The translations under genes and the position numbers were made by a program. From the NCBI GenBank assembly GCA_023053685.1, contig JALIGW010000014.1:18261308-18325307 (forward strand): a stretch of DNA of 64,000 bases, read 5' to 3'. Origin of the DNA: Diadophis punctatus similis. Its lineage: Eukaryota > Chordata > Lepidosauria > Squamata > Dipsadidae. The notes below the pieces were generated by a model that did not search any database, was not told the DNA's origin, and worked only from the letters and a program-made list of their open reading frames with translations. This document shows, one piece after another, positions 43,041 through 64,000 of the stretch; within the stretch, counting starts at the first letter, position 1; each line of letters opens with the position of its first letter.

Positions 43041-43844
43041 CATGTAGTCCTCAACTTACCACCATTTACTTAGTGACCATTTGATGTTTTGACAGCACAG
43101 AAAATAACAACTTATGATGACCCTCACACTTTTGACTGTAACAGTGTTCCCATGATCCTATGATCACAATTTGGGCATTTTGTAACTAGTATGTATTTAT
43201 GACACTTGCAGTATCCCGGGATCACGTGATTGTCATTTGCAACATTCCCAGTACAGGTAGTCTTTGACTTACGATGACAAGTAACCCCAAAATTTCTGTT
43301 GTTAAGTGAAACATTTGTTAAGTTTTGGCCCATTTTACAATCTTTCTTGCCACAGTTGTTAAGTGAATCATTGCAGTTGTTAAGTTAGTAACGCGGTTAT
43401 TACGGTAAGTGAATCTGGCTTCCCCATTGACTTTGTCAAAAGGTCACAAAATGGGATCATGTGACCATGGGACACTGCAACCGTCGTAAGTATGAACCAG
43501 TTGCCAAGCAACTGAATTTTGATCATGTGACTGTAGGGATGCTACAAAGGTCGTAAGTGTGAAAAATGGTCATAAGTCCAATTTTTCAATTTAGCCATTG
43601 TAACTTTGAATGGTCACTAAATGAACTGTTGTAAGTCAAGGATTACCTGTAGCTTCTGACAAGCCAAATCAATGGGGCAAGCTGGAGTGGCTTAAGAGCT
43701 GTACAATTCACTTATCAATGCAGTTATTTACTTAACAACCGTGGCAAAAGAGGTTGTACATTTGCGTGCAACTCCCTTAACAACTGCCTTGTTTAGCGAT
43801 GGAAAGTCTGCTCCCAATTGTGGTCATAAGTCGAGGACTACCTA
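43041..43844. mobile_element. Tigger/pogo-like MITE split by a second copy of itself
   Basis: Outer halves 43041-43253 and 43650-43844; ends CATGTAGTCCTCAACTTAC and GAGGACTACCTA with TA flanks. Confidence 0.88.
43254..43649. mobile_element. Inner Tigger/pogo-like MITE
   Basis: 396 bases, complete ends, TA at 43252-43253 and 43650-43651. Inserted in the outer copy in the opposite orientation. Confidence 0.9.
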
Positions 43845-43845
43845 T

Positions 43846-45020
43846 AGATGGTAATGAAGAATGCAGATCCTGAATAAGGTCAAAACCCAGTAAATCTCCA
43901 TTCTAGGAATGATTTGGGGACTGGGAAATTAGAAGCCAATTGGGAAAGGAGCTGACACTTGTTACGACTCGGGACAAGAGATTCTTCACAAGCCTCCATT
44001 AACTTGGACCCTGTCAGCAAGCCAGGTTAATGTTTTGCATTTGTTTCTCCCTCCTGGGTTGTTTTCAGGCCCTTAAGGAAAAGAGAAAATGTTCCTTCTC
44101 CAAATGGAAGTGAGGGACTTGCACACTTCCATGGGCTCCTTCCCCTGTAATAAGGTTAGAGCCTCAGTTTCCTCATCTGCAGCCTTTGGTATAACTGTCC
44201 ACTGGTTTTTTTTTCCTTCCAGCTACCTTTCTTGAAACCTTTACAGTGGAGGACCAAGCAAGCCTTACAATGAAATCCCCACCCCCCAAGTAAGAGATCT
44301 TTTGGGTCTCCAAAAGAGCAGCATCGGTGTTTTCAACTGGGTCCCTCAACTGTATCCATAAATGAGGAATTATTCTTCCTTTTGAGATTCATTTAATATG
44401 CAAAAGAAATCAAACAAAGAATTCACAACCCAATGGAACTGGAAGGGAAAAAAGGCTAATTACTTGTTCGGGGACAGATTTTAGGGAGACAGGAGAAAAG
44501 GGTTAAACTTGCTGGTTGAAAAGAAAACTTCTCAGAAAAGGATTCAGAATCCACCCGTTCAGCTCTTGTCCTTCTGTCTCCATCAGTATGTATTAGTTTA
44601 CTTCTGAGAATTTGTCAGCTTAACAATTTGCTCTGGATGGAGTTTCCAGTGAGTTTAAGCTCACTGTCAGCAAAATAACTAAGTATGGCTACAGAATCTA
44701 TTTTGGGGGAGAGAGGAAGTGGTCCAACATAATCTATTAAAATGTTATCACAGTCATCTATGCATAATCCACTAATGTGCTAACTGGAAAAAAAAATCAC
44801 AGCTGGGACATAAATGTGGGAACAATGAGAATGTTTGATAGGAAAGAAAGAGGCAAAGGAAACTCAAATTCAACTTGAAAGCCAAGAATTTGATCAGGAC
44901 CAACCAACAGAATGATTTTCTGTTATCACACAAGAGGTGAAGTTCTTCTTTCAAAAGACCTCTGCTCAGACGGGGATCAGAAAACGCTGCTGGTGACAGG
45001 ATGGGTAGCCAAGCCAGAGT
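43846..45020 (-). other. SLC16A2: Probable SLC16A2 3' UTR and flank
   Basis: Lies directly 3' of the SLC16A2 stop and lacks recognisable transposons from about 43850. On the minus strand an ATTAAA near 44390 is a possible poly(A) signal. Extent not proven. Confidence 0.45.
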
Positions 45021-60716
<15,696 letters not shown>

Positions 60717-60851
60717 TCAGCAATGGTGGTCACCCCATGTAACGTGTCAGGAAGTGAGGGAGAAGCCCAGGATGGCTGGTGGCTTGGAGAAGAAAAGCAC
60801 GCTGGATCTGGGAGCAGAAGGAGCAGGGTCCCCTCTTGGAAGCTCGACCTG

Positions 60852-61372
60852 TGAGGTAGTCTAGGGTTAGGGTTAAGGGTCGCAATAAATCCCAAATTTA
60901 TCTAGCAAAACAAGAACAAATCAAGGAGTTCAGGGAGCAAAAGATACAGATAACCAGTCCAGAATGCCACACAGGAATGCAAGGATTCTTGGCAAATTCA
61001 AACGTCCAGGAACTCAGTGTTTGTTCCCGACAAATGCCCCTCCTCACAGCATCTCCTTAAGTCTCATTCCCCAGGCGTGCCTGGGGAAGCTGGGCGGGGC
61101 ACTCTCCTTGTGAGTGGCCTCCTCTGTCTGAGCTGATCCACCTCCTCTGCACTCTCCAAGCCCTTGCATCAGAAGGGGGTGGTTCATGCTCCTCGTCTGA
61201 GCTCTGTTCCTGCCTGCCTGCAGGCCTTGCTAATTCCGAACAGTCTTGCCCGGACTGACTGTCCCCTTCCCCATTTTCATCCAAGGCCAATGGAGCTGCC
61301 CTCTCACTCGCTGTCAGTTCTTGTTCCAGCTCATCTTCTGCAGCAGAGTCAGACTCTGACAGGGGCATGACA
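60852..61372 (-). mobile_element. Possible solo LTR (TGTCATGCCCC start)
   Basis: Minus strand begins TGTCATGCCCCTGTC at 61372 and ends near a TCACA at about 60852; contains an acidic-looking open frame. No target duplication found and the right border is a guess. Confidence 0.35.
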
Positions 61373-61682
61373 CTTTTCTATTTATTTACTTACTTATTTG
61401 AACCATAATTTGCTCATGAAAAAAGCTTCTCAGCTTTAAAAGAAGCAGCCACTGGCTGTAAATATGGTTTGGTTTACTGCAATACTTGGCTTTCTTCACT
61501 GCAAGGTGAATTCCCTGGCTGGTAGATCCAACCAAGTATCTGGGCTTGGCACAGATCTCCACGGGCCTTCAGTTCATGCCCACGCCCCATGCAGCATTGG
61601 ATCAGAAGGTACAATCCTTGCCTGATGCTGTGCTTTCCCCTTTCTTTCCACATTCACCAGGAACCCTGAAAAACCCTTCATT

Positions 61683-61770
61683 TAGAATAGAATAGAATAT
61701 AATTCTATATTGGCCAAGTGTGATTGGACACACAAGGAATTTGTCTTTGGTGCATAGGCTCTGTCACATT
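61683..61770. repeat. Dispersed repeat (ATTGGCCAAGTGTGATTGG type)
   Basis: TAGAATAGAATAGAAT followed by TTGGCCAAGTGTGATTGGAC; I recognise it as a repeat common in squamates but cannot name its class. Confidence 0.5.
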
Positions 61771-62231
61771 TCTCTGTTTCCAAGCAATGCTTCCACTGAA
61801 CGAGACGACCAAACTTCTAACTTTTTTAAATAAAAACTTTATTGGTTTGTTTTTCCAGAAGGAGAAAAGGAAAAAGGAAGTTATGTTTTATGTTTATCCT
61901 TCCCCACTGCCCCTCCCTCAATCCACTGAAGTCACAACAAAAATATCCCCCTGAAAATTACATCACCGCGAGGGAACTTCAAGCATGATCGTGAGAAAGC
62001 CTCTGCTCTGGGGATTTGGCATTTCCCCTCCCCTCCAGTACAGGAAGGGGGCACAATAGCTCGACAGCCAGCCTGCTGGTCCAAAGACTGGCGCACATCC
62101 TCAGCCCTGGCTGGAAACGGCCTCAGCCTTCCCCTTGGCTGGCTTCGGCTACACAAAGCAACGGCCCAACATCGGAAGGGATGCTTTTCTCGCTCGCTGT
62201 TGCAAAGCGGGACTTAGAAATGTTCCTTTTA

Positions 62232-62583
62232 CAGGTACTCTCAACTTACGGCCACAGTTGAGCCCAAGGTTTCTGTGGCTAAGCGGGGCAGCTGTTAAAT
62301 GAGCTTTCTTGCCACCGTTGATAGGTGAATCACCGCAGTTGTTTAGTAGCACAGTTGTGAGTGAATCTGACTTCCTCATTGACTTTGCTGGTCAGAAGTT
62401 CGCAAAACGGGATCACATGACCCCGGGACACAGCAACCGTCATAAGTATGAGTCAGTTGCCAAGCATCCGAATTTTGATCACATAACCACGGGGATGCTG
62501 CAACGGTGTTAAGTGTGAAAAACAGTCATAAGTCGAACGGTCTTCGGTCACTAAATGAACTGCTGTAAGTCGAGGACTACTTG
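62232..62583. mobile_element. Tigger/pogo-like mariner MITE
   Basis: CAGGTACTCTCAACTTACG start, GAGGACTACTTG end, TA at 62230-62231 and 62584-62585. Confidence 0.88.
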
Positions 62584-62585
62584 TA

Positions 62586-63069
62586 ATCACACAATTCCTC
62601 TCTGATGGACTACTAAGCCATCTCGACTGGAAAAAGCAAATGCTGAGCTACCTATCTTGGAAAGTTGTTATGGGAAGGCTTCTGAAATGGTCTTGAGGGA
62701 TTTTGAGAAATGAGTTGCCATCCAACCAGAAGGAAAAACAACAACAACAATAAAATGTTTCTGTTTAGGCATATACTGTAACCTGGAGTGGAAATTTGAT
62801 TGTACAGTTATGGCCATCTTGATTTTTTTTAACCCCTCCATGGCCACCTCTGCAAGTGGTATCATCCTGCTTACTTTATGACAATGTTATTATGGGCTTG
62901 CAGAAAAGGGATATACTAACTGTCCACCCAGGGTATCTGCAGAATATGGGGGAAAAAATCAAGATAATGGGCATGATGGTGAGATCAAAGCAATACACAA
63001 AAAGAAGGACACTTGTATTTTAATGATGCTTTTGTGGCTGCCATCTTGACCCTACCTGAGTCACCCGGA
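62586..63069. other. SLC16A2 intron 1, nothing recognised
   Basis: A short (CAA)n at about 62738-62752. No sign of SLC16A2 exon 1. Confidence 0.5.
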
Positions 63070-63172
63070 GTTGACTATATGCTGACTCTGTAAACCGCTT
63101 AGAGAGGGCTGTAAAGCACTATGAAGCGGTATATACAGTAAGTCTAAGTGTTATAAGTGCTATTGCTACCTT
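63070..63172 (+). mobile_element. tRNA-SINE 3' fragment
   Basis: GCTGACTCTGTAAACCGC and GCACTATGAAGCGG tail of the 16159 family; head missing. Confidence 0.82.
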
Positions 63173-63208
63173 CTGCTGAGTCTCATTGCAGGTTGACTTG
63201 CTATATAC

Positions 63209-63523
63209 CAGGGTTCGGCAACCTTAAACACTCAGAGAGCCATTTGGACCCGTTTTCCACAGAAAAGAAAACACAGGGAGCCACAAAACTCTTCCCGTGC
63301 CTGACTATTTCCTGAGTGGCCACAAAACTAGCATATATAGTTGAATTAAAGGTTGTTTTCTTCTGAAACTTTTCTTTTCCTGGATTTATCCATGATTGGC
63401 CTACCGGTGGTCTAAAAGTTTAATAAATTGGCAGTTGTGAAACATATTTTGAGCGATAGGGAGCCGCAGCAGAGGGATGAAAGAGCCACATGCGGCTCCA
63501 GAGCTGCGGGTTGCTGACCTCTG
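63209..63523. mobile_element. hAT element, CAGGGTTCGGCAACC ends, perfect duplication
   Basis: CAGGGTTCGGCAACC start and GGGTTGCTGACCTCTG end; CTATATAC at 63201-63208 and 63524-63531. 315 bases, AT-rich centre, no transposase. Confidence 0.95.
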
Positions 63524-63784
63524 CTATATACTAACAGAAGGCATTTCTAGTTTCAGAGGTCAGTAATTCATTGCCCCAATTGTAACACAGCTCATCTCTA
63601 AAGTATGAACTGAAAGCTTGATTACGGTATTCTTTAGAATTATGACTTTAAAATTCTTGCTCTGCTACAAGTCAGCTTGAGTCCGAAGAAGATCTTGCAA
63701 AATTGCACCCCATGTCTCATTCTCGAGGGTGTTGTAACAGATCAATGTGAAGGATTAATGTAAAGGATATGAAAGTCTATTGCA

Positions 63785-63872
63785 GGATTTCCCAACAGCA
63801 TGGCTGGCTGGGGAATTCTGAGAGTTGAAATCCACATGCCTTAAAGTTGCCAAAGTTGGGAGATTTTGGTCT
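63785..63872. mobile_element. Half of a palindromic hAT MITE
   Basis: GGCTGGCTGGGGAATTCTG through TTAAAGTTGCC; left arm nearly gone. Confidence 0.72.
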
Positions 63873-64000
63873 ACTGTTTATACAAAAACTTTATGGCCAT
63901 CATCATGCTATTTGCTCAGATTGGGGGAAGAACACCAAACTGCCTTCTACTCGATCACTTTCCATTTATCTGAAATCCTAATTTTCATTGTTCTTTAGTG

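Noticed and set aside
61057..61368. Acidic minus-strand frame in the right place for SLC16A2 exon 1
   Set aside because: It lacks helix 1 and the conserved GGFGW-type motif expected of SLC16 exon 1, and there is no suitable donor; it lies in LTR-like sequence.

Overview
This is a vertebrate genomic window, almost certainly from a squamate reptile and most likely a snake. The evidence is two intron-containing orthologs in their conserved order, plus a repeat load typical of squamates: CR1 3' ends, an L2-type LINE, a 5'-truncated L1, tRNA-derived and MIR/CORE-type SINEs, many palindromic hAT MITEs, Tigger/pogo-like mariner MITEs, and SPIN hAT elements. There is no bacterial or viral gene content.

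Genes. RLIM (RNF12, RING-H2 E3 ubiquitin ligase) lies on the + strand: three coding exons at 5025-5216 (ATG at 5048), 6893-6976 and 7900-9470, giving 607 residues, followed by a 3' UTR with poly(A) signals at 10112, 10980 and 11136. Positions 1 to about 5024 are its first intron or 5' flank. SLC16A2 (MCT8, thyroid-hormone transporter) lies on the - strand with coding exons 2-6 at 60541-60685, 56535-56994, 54635-54778, 48622-48850 and 45021-45244 (stop). Exon 1 is beyond the right edge. The two genes face each other tail to tail, as in the human SLC16A2-RLIM arrangement. About 34 kb between them (11.2-45.0 kb) holds no gene I can support and is mostly transposon debris.

Layout. 0-5 kb: RLIM intron with two SPIN-derived hAT copies, a TA-flanked element and small MITEs. 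5-11.2 kb: RLIM. 11.2-20 kb: MITEs, tRNA-SINEs, CR1 fragments. 20.1-23.9 kb: a LINE split by a mariner-like element (itself carrying a hAT MITE) and by an L2 LINE. 24.9-25.9 kb: two hAT elements, one with a nested palindrome. 26-45 kb: CR1, SINEs, hAT elements, a solo LTR, self-nested Tigger-like elements, microsatellites. 45-60.7 kb: SLC16A2 with repeat-rich introns. 60.7-64 kb: SLC16A2 intron 1, with an LTR-like segment, a Tigger-like MITE and a hAT with perfect target-site duplication.

The most noteworthy structures are transposon chimeras rather than a new gene system: a SPIN subfamily that has swallowed part of another hAT, a hAT carrying hairpins inside a 276-bp palindrome, fold-back inverted duplications at 31.7 kb and 45.6 kb, and a multi-layer nest at 20.4-23.9 kb whose insertion order can be read from the junctions.
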